Assembly: GCA_902363595.1 (NCBI GenBank)
Contig: CABJAP010000010.1
Coordinates: 130,490 to 194,489 of the forward strand
DNA length: 64,000 nucleotides
Origin: Clostridia bacterium
GTDB lineage: Bacteria > Bacillota > Clostridia > Peptostreptococcales > Anaerovoracaceae
Direction of reading: 5' to 3'
Below the pieces are notes generated by a model. The model was not told the origin of the DNA. It was given only the letters and a program-made list of their open reading frames with translations, and did no database searches. The position numbers and the translations under genes were made by a program. Each line of letters begins with the position of its first letter. The stretch's first letter is position 1. Shown here one piece after another: positions 36,246 through 44,647 of the stretch.

Positions 36246-38060
36246 TTATTCGGGTTTGCCGTTGTCTTCTTTATCCTCATCCGGTTCCGGCTCTTTCGTC
36301 TCTTCTTCCGGTTCATCCGGCAGGTCCATGGATTGAGGCTCTTCAGTCAGGTCAAGTTCGCCCTCCTCCGGCTCCCTATCTTGCGCTTCCATCGCAGGCC
36401 CCATTTCTATGTCATCCGGCATCACGATGGGCTCATCCGCCGCCGCTGCCGGAAGCATAACTCTCACCTTGAACAAGTCGCCGTCTATGGAAAGCTCCAT
36501 CCAGCCATCCATCAATTTCATCAGGTCCTTGGCAATGGCCAGGCCGAGGCCGCTGCCTTCCGTGGTTCTTGATTCATCGCCCCGTTTGAAACGCTCCGTC
36601 AGCTCCGAAGGGTCGATATTCAGAGACTGCCTGGAGATGTTCTTCATCTCCATGATCGCCAGGCCGCCTCTTTCAGACTGCTGTTTTCTAAAATCCACAT
36701 AGACCCTTGTATGCGGCTGGGAATATTTCAAGGCGTTGCTCAAAAGATTGGAAATGACTCGCCATAAGAGCTGCCCGTCTGCTTTTACGAAGTAATGGCT
36801 CTGATCGGCATTGATGATAAATTCCAGCTCTGATTCTTCCACCCGCTGATTCAGCTCTCCCAATCCCTGGTTCAGCAGGGATAACAGATCCACTTTGCTT
36901 ATGCGCACTGGGATCGCCCCGCTGGAAGCCTTAGCTGCTTCGAAAAGGTCCTCGGTCAGCTGGCGCAGCCGCTCGGTTTTCTGCTCCAAAACATCCAGAT
37001 ATTCCGGTGCGTTTACACTATCCAAGCCTTCTGTCTTGAGCAGATCAATATAAGTGACCATCGATGTCAGCGGAGTTTTCAAATCATGAGAAACGTTGGA
37101 AATCAAATCCGTCTTCATTCTCTGGTTTTTCAGCTCGTTCTGCACGGCGATACTGGTTGCCTTGGAAATCTCATTGATTCCAGCGGCCAGCTGATCCAAT
37201 TCACCGTCTCCATCGGACGGAATCTTATAGTCCAGATTACCACTGCTGACTTCTTTGAGTCCCTTCTTAATTTCATCGTACTTGTGTACCCATTTGGGGG
37301 CAAAGACTAGAATTACGATCAGCATCACCGGCGCCAGAAAAACAGTCGCTGACAGCAGGCAGATGAGAATCGCAACCAGAACGACCTTGCGCATGGTGCT
37401 GCCGCCCAAGTAAATCTCCGTATAAATCTTGCGGATTAGCCAGCCGCACGCAGACCGCTCCAGGAACACGCCGGCTTTGATCTTTTTTACACAAGATAGA
37501 ATCAATCCCAGTCCCAGGGCCGAGGCCCCCACCCCTAGAATAGTCGCTAAAATCGCATATACCGTAATGTTGAACACCGTTGCCGAATACCATCCGATTC
37601 CATAAATCGCGCCGAATACGCTGTCAACCACCTGCGAAAAGATCGCCCCGCCTCCGAAAAAAATCAGGCAAATGGCAGCCAGCTGCACTTCTGCAAAGAC
37701 CCGGTCAAATTGATTGAGTCGAATCTTACCATCGCCGCTTCGTTCTCCCACTGCTACTACTAGGTAAATCAGCGAGAGCAGGGCAATGATGCCCATGGCA
37801 ATGGCCAGGATAATCCATACCTTCATATGCTCTTCCAATGCTTCCATCTGCAAGGCCAAATTGCCGCCCTGCTGTTCCAGGAATTCGCTGAAGCTGCTGA
37901 ATCCGTTGCTTTCTAAAAAATACGGATCCATGTAGCCTGAATAAGAGTTCAGCCTTGCGGCGCCGATTATGCAAACAATGGAAGCCAGAAAGCTGATCAC
38001 GCACACGATGTATGCTGTGATAAAAACAGGCTTATTAGATTTTTTCAATTTTGTATCCAA
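36246..38060 (-). CDS. Membrane sensor histidine kinase with acidic C-terminal tail
   Basis: The 604-residue protein has about five to six membrane helices (about 12-34, 83-108, 125-150, 165-195, 225-250), a HAMP-like linker (about 255-305, SGNLDYKIPSDGDGELDQLA), HisKA with SNVSHDLKTPLTSM, and HATPase with GSGLGLAIAKDL. The last 60 residues are a Glu/Asp/Pro-rich tail. It pairs with the OmpR-type regulator overlapping its start by 26 bases. The only start compatible with the frame is TTG (38060) after GGGG; initiation is likely coupled to the upstream gene. The signal is unknown. Confidence 0.9.
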   Translation of the reverse strand: MDTKLKKSNKPVFITAYIVCVISFLASIVCIIGAARLNSYSGYMDPYFLESNGFSSFSEFLEQQGGNLALQMEALEEHMKVWIILAIAMGIIALLSLIYLVVAVGERSGDGKIRLNQFDRVFAEVQLAAICLIFFGGGAIFSQVVDSVFGAIYGIGWYSATVFNITVYAILATILGVGASALGLGLILSCVKKIKAGVFLERSACGWLIRKIYTEIYLGGSTMRKVVLVAILICLLSATVFLAPVMLIVILVFAPKWVHKYDEIKKGLKEVSSGNLDYKIPSDGDGELDQLAAGINEISKATSIAVQNELKNQRMKTDLISNVSHDLKTPLTSMVTYIDLLKTEGLDSVNAPEYLDVLEQKTERLRQLTEDLFEAAKASSGAIPVRISKVDLLSLLNQGLGELNQRVEESELEFIINADQSHYFVKADGQLLWRVISNLLSNALKYSQPHTRVYVDFRKQQSERGGLAIMEMKNISRQSLNIDPSELTERFKRGDESRTTEGSGLGLAIAKDLMKLMDGWMELSIDGDLFKVRVMLPAAAADEPIVMPDDIEMGPAMEAQDREPEEGELDLTEEPQSMDLPDEPEEETKEPEPDEDKEDNGKPE

Positions 38061-38721
38061 TTCCCCACACCACCTTTAAATATTTTGGATTTTTAGGATT
38101 AATCTCTATTTTTTCTCTAATTCTCCGAATATGTACGGCCACCGTGTTCTCAGGATTGTAGGCAGGCTCATTCCACACTGCCTCATAGATCTGCTCCATG
38201 GAAAATACCCGGCCGGCATGTTCGGTTAAAAGCTTGAGGATCCCATATTCGATAGGCGTCACCGCCACATTCTTTCCATCCAGTTCCACAGTCTTTTGTT
38301 CATCATCGATAATCAGGCCTCCTGTTTTGAAGATACCTGTCTTTTTTTCCAGACTGCCCAGATTTACATATCGTCTCAACTGTGATTTAACCCTGGCGAT
38401 TAGCTCCAGAGGATTGAACGGCTTTGTGATATAATCGTCGGCGCCGACGTTGAGTCCTGTGATTTTATCATAATCCTCCGATTTTGCGGAGAGCATGATG
38501 ATGGGAATGTTTTTTTCTTCCCGAATCTTCATCGTAGTCCTCATACCGTCCAGTTTTGGCATCATGATGTCCATGAGGATCAAATGAATATCCGCTTTTT
38601 CTACCAAGCTCAAGGCCTCCATTCCATCGTAAGCCTTAAACACGTCGTACCCCTCATTTTTCAAATAGATCTCTATGGCATTCACGATTTCCTTATCATC
38701 ATCACAAACTAAGATATTCAT
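38035..38721 (-). CDS. OmpR-family response regulator
   Basis: The 228-residue protein has a receiver (1-120) with the acidic triad DDD at 7-9, phospho-Asp51 (LILMDIMMP) and TKPF near 100, and a winged-helix DNA-binding domain (about 130-226) with TPIEYGILKLLTEHAGRVFS and NTVAVHIRRIREKIE. It is encoded directly upstream of, and overlapping, its cognate kinase. The downstream target is unknown; the adjacent APC permease is a candidate. Confidence 0.95.
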   Translation of the reverse strand: MNILVCDDDKEIVNAIEIYLKNEGYDVFKAYDGMEALSLVEKADIHLILMDIMMPKLDGMRTTMKIREEKNIPIIMLSAKSEDYDKITGLNVGADDYITKPFNPLELIARVKSQLRRYVNLGSLEKKTGIFKTGGLIIDDEQKTVELDGKNVAVTPIEYGILKLLTEHAGRVFSMEQIYEAVWNEPAYNPENTVAVHIRRIREKIEINPKNPKYLKVVWGIGYKIEKI

Positions 38722-38798
38722 GGTTACTCCTTTCAGCTTATAGCTCTATCATACGGGGCATTTCTTAATAAAGAGGCCACCCGTTTCTTACAACTTTC

Positions 38799-40148
38799 TT
38801 AACTCCTGCTTTTTCCTATAAAAATGCCGATCGCCATCACCGCTGCGAAGATGATCAGGTAATAAACCACCGCCATCCGGTGGGCGAAGCAAGCGGCAAC
38901 AATCATAAAGATACATCCTAAAATAGCCAGGGAGGGCATGACAAATCGTTTGAAAACATTCAAGTCTTTTTCCTTTTTCATCATCAGGATGAAAACCGGA
39001 ATGTAAAAGGCGTATAAGGTCACAATTGGCAGTTCGGAAGTATCAAAGCTGAAAGGCCCGAACCAGGGGCCGGCCAGATTGGAACCGTAGAAATAAAACA
39101 GCCAGAATCCGCACAGCAGAAGACCGAAGATGGCCGAGTTGGACGGCATGTTGGTAGCCTTATCTACAGAGCCGAACAGTTCCGGCCGTGGGCCTTCTTT
39201 TCTGGCCGCCAGCGCATACATTCCCCTTGTGCATCCCAGCATCAGCCCATTGAGCGTTCCCAGACAGGAAATGACGACAATCACAAAGATGATCGTGCCT
39301 GCCGCCTCTGAGAAAACGGTCTCGAATGCCAGCTTGGCGCCCTCTTCTCCGCCGGCCATCATCACTTCATTGCTCACCGCTCCCGCCAGTCCGATGTAGT
39401 AGAGAATATAGACGCCCATAATGATCAGGGTCCCCAGCAGCAGCGCTCTGGGCAGGTTCTTTTTGCTGTCTTTCAGCTCGGAATTGATGCTGGTGGCAAT
39501 GATCCATCCCTCATAGGCGAAGGCAGAAGCTACCACGGCAGTAAACAGCAGCGTCGCCGTATCTCCCGTTTCTTCGACCACATTGGTGAAATTGCGCACT
39601 GTCATTCCGCTTCTAAGGCCTACTATGGTACCCACAACTGCCATCAGCAGCAAAGGGATCAGCTTGATAATCGTAGTGGACACTTGAAACTTGCCGGAAA
39701 GCACCGGCGATAGGGCATTGAGCCCAAAACTGCAGATCAAATAAAGTCCTGCTATCACCATACACGGACCGCCCGTTATATCCCATCCCAAAAGCACGCA
39801 GGTATATCTGGCCGAAACCCAGGCCAAAACGCAGGTTAAATTAGGATAATACAAAATTGCCAAAAACCATCCCACATAGTATCCGTATTGCTTTCCCGCT
39901 GCTGCCTCGGCATAATCCACTACGCCGTTGACTTTTTCATATTTGGTGGCCATAACGGCAAAGGTATAAGCGCAGGTGACCATGATCAGCCCGCCGATCA
40001 CCCAGGCCAAAATTCCCAGCGGCAGATTTCCTCCCGTTGCGTTGAGGATCTTCTCCGCTTTGAAAAAAACGCCGCTGCCGATGACAATGCCCACGACCAT
40101 GGCGATGGCTGTCACCAGCCCGTATCGTTTCTCCAGTTTTGTTTCCAT
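38799..40148 (-). CDS. APC-superfamily amino acid permease
   Basis: The 449-residue membrane protein starts at ATG 40148 with GGGAG about 12 bases upstream; the longer frame adds a charged stretch with no site. Some 12 hydrophobic segments are visible. The first holds the family motif GIVIGSGVFFKAEKIL (near 17-32), and the early YAEAAAGKQYGYYVGW is typical of the LAT/SteT-type exchangers. It probably exchanges or imports neutral amino acids. The substrate cannot be read from sequence. Confidence 0.9.
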   Translation of the reverse strand: METKLEKRYGLVTAIAMVVGIVIGSGVFFKAEKILNATGGNLPLGILAWVIGGLIMVTCAYTFAVMATKYEKVNGVVDYAEAAAGKQYGYYVGWFLAILYYPNLTCVLAWVSARYTCVLLGWDITGGPCMVIAGLYLICSFGLNALSPVLSGKFQVSTTIIKLIPLLLMAVVGTIVGLRSGMTVRNFTNVVEETGDTATLLFTAVVASAFAYEGWIIATSINSELKDSKKNLPRALLLGTLIIMGVYILYYIGLAGAVSNEVMMAGGEEGAKLAFETVFSEAAGTIIFVIVVISCLGTLNGLMLGCTRGMYALAARKEGPRPELFGSVDKATNMPSNSAIFGLLLCGFWLFYFYGSNLAGPWFGPFSFDTSELPIVTLYAFYIPVFILMMKKEKDLNVFKRFVMPSLAILGCIFMIVAACFAHRMAVVYYLIIFAAVMAIGIFIGKSRS

Positions 40149-40313
40149 AGATTCTTTTTTCTCCCACTGTACTTTATATTTCACATCCAGTTTTTCTGCG
40201 TTCTTGCAGCTCCAACCGGCCTTTCTTTTAACAGTATCCCCATTATACCTCATTTGCATAAGTCTGGTGCAGAAGAAAACCGCACAGCTGCCGGTATGTA
40301 CGGTTTATGCTGG

Positions 40314-42845
40314 TCATAAAGCGCTGTGCTGCAAATGTTTTCCTCCTTGAGCCAGCATGTGTTCCATCTCTTTTTCCCGATCTATGTTTTCGACTACGCC
40401 CACTGCGTGGGCCGGATATCCGTCTTTATCGAAAACAGAGGTCATGCGGATCCTCTCCCAGTGGTAGCTGCCGTCAGAGGCTCTCAACAGGGTTTCGCAT
40501 CCGGATTTGGGCTTTCCGTCAAAGATGTCCTGGTACATCTGCAGCAATGGTTTTGTATAATCAGGATGCACCAGTCCTTTTTCAATCATGCAGCCGGGGA
40601 CGTTTTCCAAATGGGAAGGCAGTCCCACCAGCCCGGTATCTTTTTCCCCATAATCCAATGCCCTGTTCTTAATATCCAAATCAAAGAGTATGCTGGATGT
40701 GCTTTGCATTGCCAGGCGCAGGCGTTCTTCTGAAATTCGCAGTTGTTCCTCCGCCTCCTTTTCCTTGGTCACATTTCGTATGGAAGCGTAAAAAATTTTC
40801 CGGCCCCTGTTCTCGGCTAAAAAGAATACTTTTACCTGTATCCAGATCAGCTTTCCGGATTGCAGTTTTCGCCGCAGCACGCCATCGACGCCATTCTCCT
40901 GATACTGGCATGCCGCTTTGACCAATTGACGAAAGGTATCTTTGTCCCCTTCGTAGATCATGTCGGAAATGTGTTTACCATAAGAGCGAACTTCCTCTTC
41001 GCTGCACCCAATCTCTGCGTAATACCCTTCATTGGCACGGATCAGTTCCAAATTGTCGTTGTAATACTCATAGAAGGCCACTCCGCCTATGATATTCTGT
41101 AAAAGCGCGTCGGACCAGGCATCCGGCTGCATCAGTTCCTGAAGGTGAAAGGTGTCGCCCATCTTATGACGCATACCCTGGTCGTCAACCTTCTCCCGAT
41201 CCTCTATTAAGTTCCAAAATACATCCATGGGCATGGGGCGGTAATAATAGTACCCTTGCGCATAATGGCAATTAATACTCAGCAGGAATTCCACCTGCTG
41301 CTCGGTCTCTACTCCTTCTGCAATTACATAGAGATTGAGCCACTTGGCCATCCGTACCACAGAACTCATGATGTCTCCGCCTTTATCATGACCGTCGGTT
41401 TCTCCGGTAAGAAAACGCATGTCCAGCTTTATGACATCAATATGAATGTCCTTCAGCATGTTCAGCGAGGAGTACCCGCTGCCAAAGTCATCCATAAGGA
41501 TGGTGAAGCCGTATGCCTGCAGCCGGTCCACCACTTTTGACAAGTATTCCATATTGCGGGCGTACACCGTTTCTGTAATTTCCAGCTGGAAAAGGGCAGG
41601 GTCGATCTGGTAGCGTTCTACCAGCGAAACCAGCTGTTGATAAAGATCGTTTTGATATAAATTGGTCCTTGATACATTGACGGATATGGGAATTGGTCGT
41701 TTGCCTGCAGCGATCTGGCGGCGAAGTTCTCTGCAGACTTCTTCCCATATAAAGTAATCCACTTTAATAATGAACTGATTTTTTTCAAACGCTGGTATAA
41801 ATTCGCTTGGCGGGATGAGGCCTTTTTCCGGGTGCTGCCAGCGTACCAGGGCTTCCGCACCAACGATTTTTCCTGTGTCCATATCGCATTTGGGCTGCAT
41901 GTATACCTTGAATTCTCTGTTTTCCAGGGCAGACTCCATATCGTTGACGATTTCCTGTTCCAGAATGAGATTTGCTCGCAGTTTCTGGTCATAGACAGCG
42001 TAGTTTTTCACATATTTATTTTTTACAGATTTCAAAGCCAACAGCGCGCGGTCGCACATCCTGCTGGCCGGCATGAAGCGGTCCTCCACTTGATAGAATC
42101 CAATGGCCGCTACCAGCTCCATTTGAAGCGGATAATCTTTGAACAATTTTGTAATAAGTTCTGCGATGTAAGCGTACTGTCCTCCAATATTCGGATAACA
42201 GCATGCAAAAACATCAGCCACAATGCGCCCGACCGCACCGCCTGCTTCGGCGGTGCCCACTTTCAGATGGTTAGCCACAAACTGAAGAAGCCGGTCCCCT
42301 TCTTCGGTTCCATAAAGATCGTTGACGATTTTAAAGCGGTCGATGTCAAGGCAGATAATCGTATAGTTTCTCTCCGGGTTCCTGCGGACCAAGGCTTCCG
42401 TTTTTTCATAAAAGGTTTCTTTATTATAGACGCCGGTCAGGGAATCATACTGCCCGGCCAGCCTCAGTTCATTTCGTATCACCATATTGTGAACCCGCCG
42501 CTGCAGCAGGCTCTTTTCATAGGGTTTGATCAATATTTCTTCGGCGCCGGCCTTAATGGAACTGGCGGCGGTATCTTGTCCATAATGGTCTAAGAGGGCA
42601 ATGATCGGTATATCATATGACAAAAGGGCCTTTTTCACCGAGTCCATAATTTTGTTCTTCCTCGTTATCAGCAAACAGCAGCTAATTAGGGCTGCACAGA
42701 TATTTTCTTTGCCGTGGCTGACGATATGAAGCGCTTCCTGTTCGTTGAAAGCTTGCATGACGATATATTGGTCGTCTAAAAGTGTTTTTATCTGGCCGCT
42801 GTCTGTTTTCTCGTTTTCCAGCACCAGCACCATATGTTTGCGCAT
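40314..42845 (-). CDS. REC-GGDEF(degenerate)-EAL-PAS-PAS c-di-GMP phosphodiesterase
   Basis: The 843-residue protein starts at ATG 42845, seven bases after GAGGGG; about 55 further codons upstream run through repeat DNA and are rejected. A receiver-like domain (1-125) seems to lack the acceptor Asp. The GGDEF domain (about 135-290) is degenerate (GRIVADVFA). The EAL domain (about 300-550) keeps GAEALVRWQHP, EITETVY, MDDFGSGYSS and AEGVET and should cleave c-di-GMP. Two PAS domains follow (about 580-700, 705-835), with linker ITKEKEAEEQL-like coils. It is a paralogue of the protein at 3016-5613, but sensory PAS domains sit at the C-terminus. A duplicated promoter-like module lies upstream. Confidence 0.92.
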   Translation of the reverse strand: MRKHMVLVLENEKTDSGQIKTLLDDQYIVMQAFNEQEALHIVSHGKENICAALISCCLLITRKNKIMDSVKKALLSYDIPIIALLDHYGQDTAASSIKAGAEEILIKPYEKSLLQRRVHNMVIRNELRLAGQYDSLTGVYNKETFYEKTEALVRRNPERNYTIICLDIDRFKIVNDLYGTEEGDRLLQFVANHLKVGTAEAGGAVGRIVADVFACCYPNIGGQYAYIAELITKLFKDYPLQMELVAAIGFYQVEDRFMPASRMCDRALLALKSVKNKYVKNYAVYDQKLRANLILEQEIVNDMESALENREFKVYMQPKCDMDTGKIVGAEALVRWQHPEKGLIPPSEFIPAFEKNQFIIKVDYFIWEEVCRELRRQIAAGKRPIPISVNVSRTNLYQNDLYQQLVSLVERYQIDPALFQLEITETVYARNMEYLSKVVDRLQAYGFTILMDDFGSGYSSLNMLKDIHIDVIKLDMRFLTGETDGHDKGGDIMSSVVRMAKWLNLYVIAEGVETEQQVEFLLSINCHYAQGYYYYRPMPMDVFWNLIEDREKVDDQGMRHKMGDTFHLQELMQPDAWSDALLQNIIGGVAFYEYYNDNLELIRANEGYYAEIGCSEEEVRSYGKHISDMIYEGDKDTFRQLVKAACQYQENGVDGVLRRKLQSGKLIWIQVKVFFLAENRGRKIFYASIRNVTKEKEAEEQLRISEERLRLAMQSTSSILFDLDIKNRALDYGEKDTGLVGLPSHLENVPGCMIEKGLVHPDYTKPLLQMYQDIFDGKPKSGCETLLRASDGSYHWERIRMTSVFDKDGYPAHAVGVVENIDREKEMEHMLAQGGKHLQHSAL

Positions 42846-42894
42846 AATCATTCCCCTCGGACTTGCCTGCATCATCCTGTAATTGACGCTAACT

Positions 42895-42923
42895 ATTATA
42901 GTATAAGATGCGAGCTGCGTCGA
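42895..42923 (-). promoter_or_regulatory. Likely promoter of the second GGDEF/EAL gene
   Basis: Minus-strand TCGACG (42918-42923), 17 bases, TATAAT (42895-42900), about 50 bases before the start. The -35 lies inside the dyad agatgc/gcatct. A second copy of the whole box lies 79 bases upstream. Confidence 0.45.
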
Positions 42924-43056
42924 GCATCTTTCACTTATTCTATACCTTGCGGCAACGCCGTACCAATCTGACCAGAATAGTATAAGATGCGAGCCGCGTC
43001 GAGCATCTTTCACCTATATTGCACCTCTCGGCGAAGCCATATCCATCTATTCAATA
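42900..43056 (-). repeat. Two tandem 79-bp promoter/operator-like units
   Basis: Unit 1 begins gtataagatgcgagctgcgt at 42901 and unit 2 begins gtataagatgcgagccgcgt at 42980. Through the next 34 bases they differ at two positions, then diverge but remain alignable: ccttgcggcaacgccgtacc in unit 1 against cctctcggcgaagccatatcc in unit 2. The GGC-N3-GCC dyad is kept in both. Confidence 0.7.
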
Positions 43057-43174
43057 TGGTATCATTAAAGAGCCATTTTATCTCATATTCAGATATTTAG
43101 TATGTGGTCAGGTCGCATGCTGGGGGGCGGGAGGAGGAGACGGAGAGAAGTGGAAGCGGAAAAAAGCAAAAAAA

Positions 43175-43318
43175 CATTTTAAAAATTACCCACTTTCAAC
43201 GATTGAGCCCTCTTAAATTGATTTTTAAGAAGCCAAACCCGCTTTTCCTGGTGTGGCCCCGAAATGAAACCCCGCAAACCCACAACTTTGCGTAAATATC
43301 GCAAAAACTTTTTAAAAT
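43175..43318 (-). repeat. Dispersed structured intergenic repeat, copy 2 (inverted orientation)
   Basis: Read on the minus strand: tttacgcaaagttgtgggtt, then tgcggggtttcatttc, a variable middle, and gggctcaatcgttgaaagtg near the end. The first hairpin is CGCAAA/TTTGCG, where copies 3 and 4 have CACAAA/TTTGTG. Confidence 0.75.
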
Positions 43319-43523
43319 TTTCCGGATACTGGACTCATCGGATGCCAGGTCCACTTGCGTGAGATAGTATCAGTATTTAGAAAAAACATCTTCATGACTG
43401 ATATTTTGCAGCGGGTCATTTGGAAAAAATATCGCAAGCGAAACATCGTGCTGCCATTGTTCTTTGCGGGTTCTTGGCGCTAAGGGAGCAGACTTTCTTC
43501 TGTCACTGGTCTAGGTATCACAA

Positions 43524-43567
43524 ACATCGCCGGAAAGAGGGCATCCTCTTTCCGGCGATGTTTCATT
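43524..43567. terminator. Strong hairpin after yfiH
   Basis: aaacatcgccggaaagagg pairs with cctctttccggcgatgttt (about 19 bp) around a four-base loop. The T-tract on the minus strand is short (TTTG), so it may act as a terminator or an RNA-stabilising hairpin. Confidence 0.6.
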
Positions 43568-43617
43568 ATCCATCAGCTAATTAATCTGCGTCATAACCAG
43601 GCACGCTTTCCCTGGTT

Positions 43618-44331
43618 CTACAGCAAACACAGACCCGCGCCCATTCTGCGATAAGTCCCGCCTTCTCTCCGATAGGAGCAGAACAAGTCCGGCCCGCAGC
43701 AAGTACAATGGCTGCTGGCAGTAATATGCTTCTTTTGAATACCCGCATCCTCCAGCTGCCTGCGGTTGATACCTTTCAGATCCAGATAGTTCTTCTCACC
43801 GCATGGTCTGGCAAAATCCCCTGCGAACTTCCAGCGGCGCTGGAATTCTTCCAAAACCTCGGGTCCTGTTTCAAAACAGCAGCTGCTGATGCCCGGGCCG
43901 ATATGAACAAGGATATCCTCCGGTTTACTGCCAAAATGTTCTCCCATTTTTCTTGCTGCTTTAGGAGCAATTCCGGCGGCTGTTCCCCGCCAACCCGCAT
44001 GTACCAGACCGATTGCCTTTTTGACAGGATCGCACAGATACACAGGCAGGCAGTCTGCGTGAACAGTTGTCAATAAAACGCCCGGCACATCGGTGATCAA
44101 CCCGTCAGTATCAGCGATGCGAACCGGGGCATCTTCACGCTTTTCAATGACAACGATATGATCCTTGTGTACCTGGGCTGGCCAGATGGGCTGCGCCAGA
44201 TCCAGGCCAAGCTGGCAAAAGACATCCGGCCGGTCATAGGGACTGCCTTCACTGGCGCCGTACTTTGTTGAAAAAAATCCTTTTACTATGGGAAGCTCTT
44301 CAAATACTTCCAAATATAATTTTTGTTCCAT
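43618..44331 (-). CDS. pgeF: Laccase-domain purine nucleoside phosphorylase / peptidoglycan editing factor (YfiH)
   Basis: The 237-residue protein is of the YfiH/DUF152 family. Zinc-ligand and active-site motifs are present: TVHADCLPVYL (His, Cys near 95-100) and GLVHAGWRGTAAGI (His near 116), then HIGPGISSCCFE and HCTCCGPDLFCSYRREG. Family members act on purine nucleosides, and in E. coli PgeF removes wrongly incorporated residues from peptidoglycan precursors. It is monocistronic, flanked on both sides by inverted copies of the dispersed repeat. Confidence 0.92.
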   Translation of the reverse strand: MEQKLYLEVFEELPIVKGFFSTKYGASEGSPYDRPDVFCQLGLDLAQPIWPAQVHKDHIVVIEKREDAPVRIADTDGLITDVPGVLLTTVHADCLPVYLCDPVKKAIGLVHAGWRGTAAGIAPKAARKMGEHFGSKPEDILVHIGPGISSCCFETGPEVLEEFQRRWKFAGDFARPCGEKNYLDLKGINRRQLEDAGIQKKHITASSHCTCCGPDLFCSYRREGGTYRRMGAGLCLL

Positions 44332-44390
44332 GGTTTTATTATATCATTTTTGCAGCAGCAAAAATCCGGTAAATTTTAAAAAACCGGAGA

Positions 44391-44520
44391 CATTTTTACA
44401 CAAAGATGTGGGTTTGTGAGGCTTCATTTGGGAGAAAAGAGCGACAAGCCTCAGAAATGTCAGTTCAAGCCTGTATAAGCTGGCTCAATCGTTGAAAAAA
44501 GGGTAAATTTTGAAAGAAAC
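44391..44520 (+). repeat. Dispersed structured intergenic repeat, copy 3
   Basis: tttttacacaaagatgtggg then tttgtgaggcttcatttg, a 7-bp hairpin GAGGCTT/AAGCCTC, and tggctcaatcgttgaaaaaa followed by gggtaaatttt. It fills the middle of the 316-base gap 44332-44647, which otherwise holds only a GC-rich hairpin at 44589-44611. Confidence 0.8.
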
Positions 44521-44588
44521 ATTTATTTTTTTCCCGAAACATGTCGTCCAGCATCCTAGGCCCGCTTTCGCAGCTGCACCGATCCTTT

Positions 44589-44611
44589 GCCCGGGGACCA
44601 AGGCCCCGGGC
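44589..44611. terminator. GC-rich hairpin after the FprA gene
   Basis: gcccggggaccaaggccccgggc forms a stem of eight to nine GC-rich pairs 37 bases past the FprA stop. No T-tract follows, so termination is uncertain. Confidence 0.4.
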
Positions 44612-44647
44612 AGAAGAGCGGCATTTGCCTGGCTGGATCAATCAGGA

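Larger units (their letters stand above)
43057..43617. other. Gene-free stretch (with 42846-43056 about 770 bases)
   Basis: It contains repeat copy 2 (43175-43318) and a hairpin at 43524-43567. In 43345-43520 I see no supported gene; a 29-codon plus-strand frame from ATG 43395 lacks a ribosome binding site. Confidence 0.5.

Noticed and set aside
42846..43013. N-terminal extension of the second GGDEF/EAL protein
   Set aside because: These codons are translated repeat DNA; a good RBS sits before ATG 42845.
43395..43484. 29-codon frame MTDILQRVIW... on the plus strand
   Set aside because: No ribosome binding site, no relatives recognised, short.
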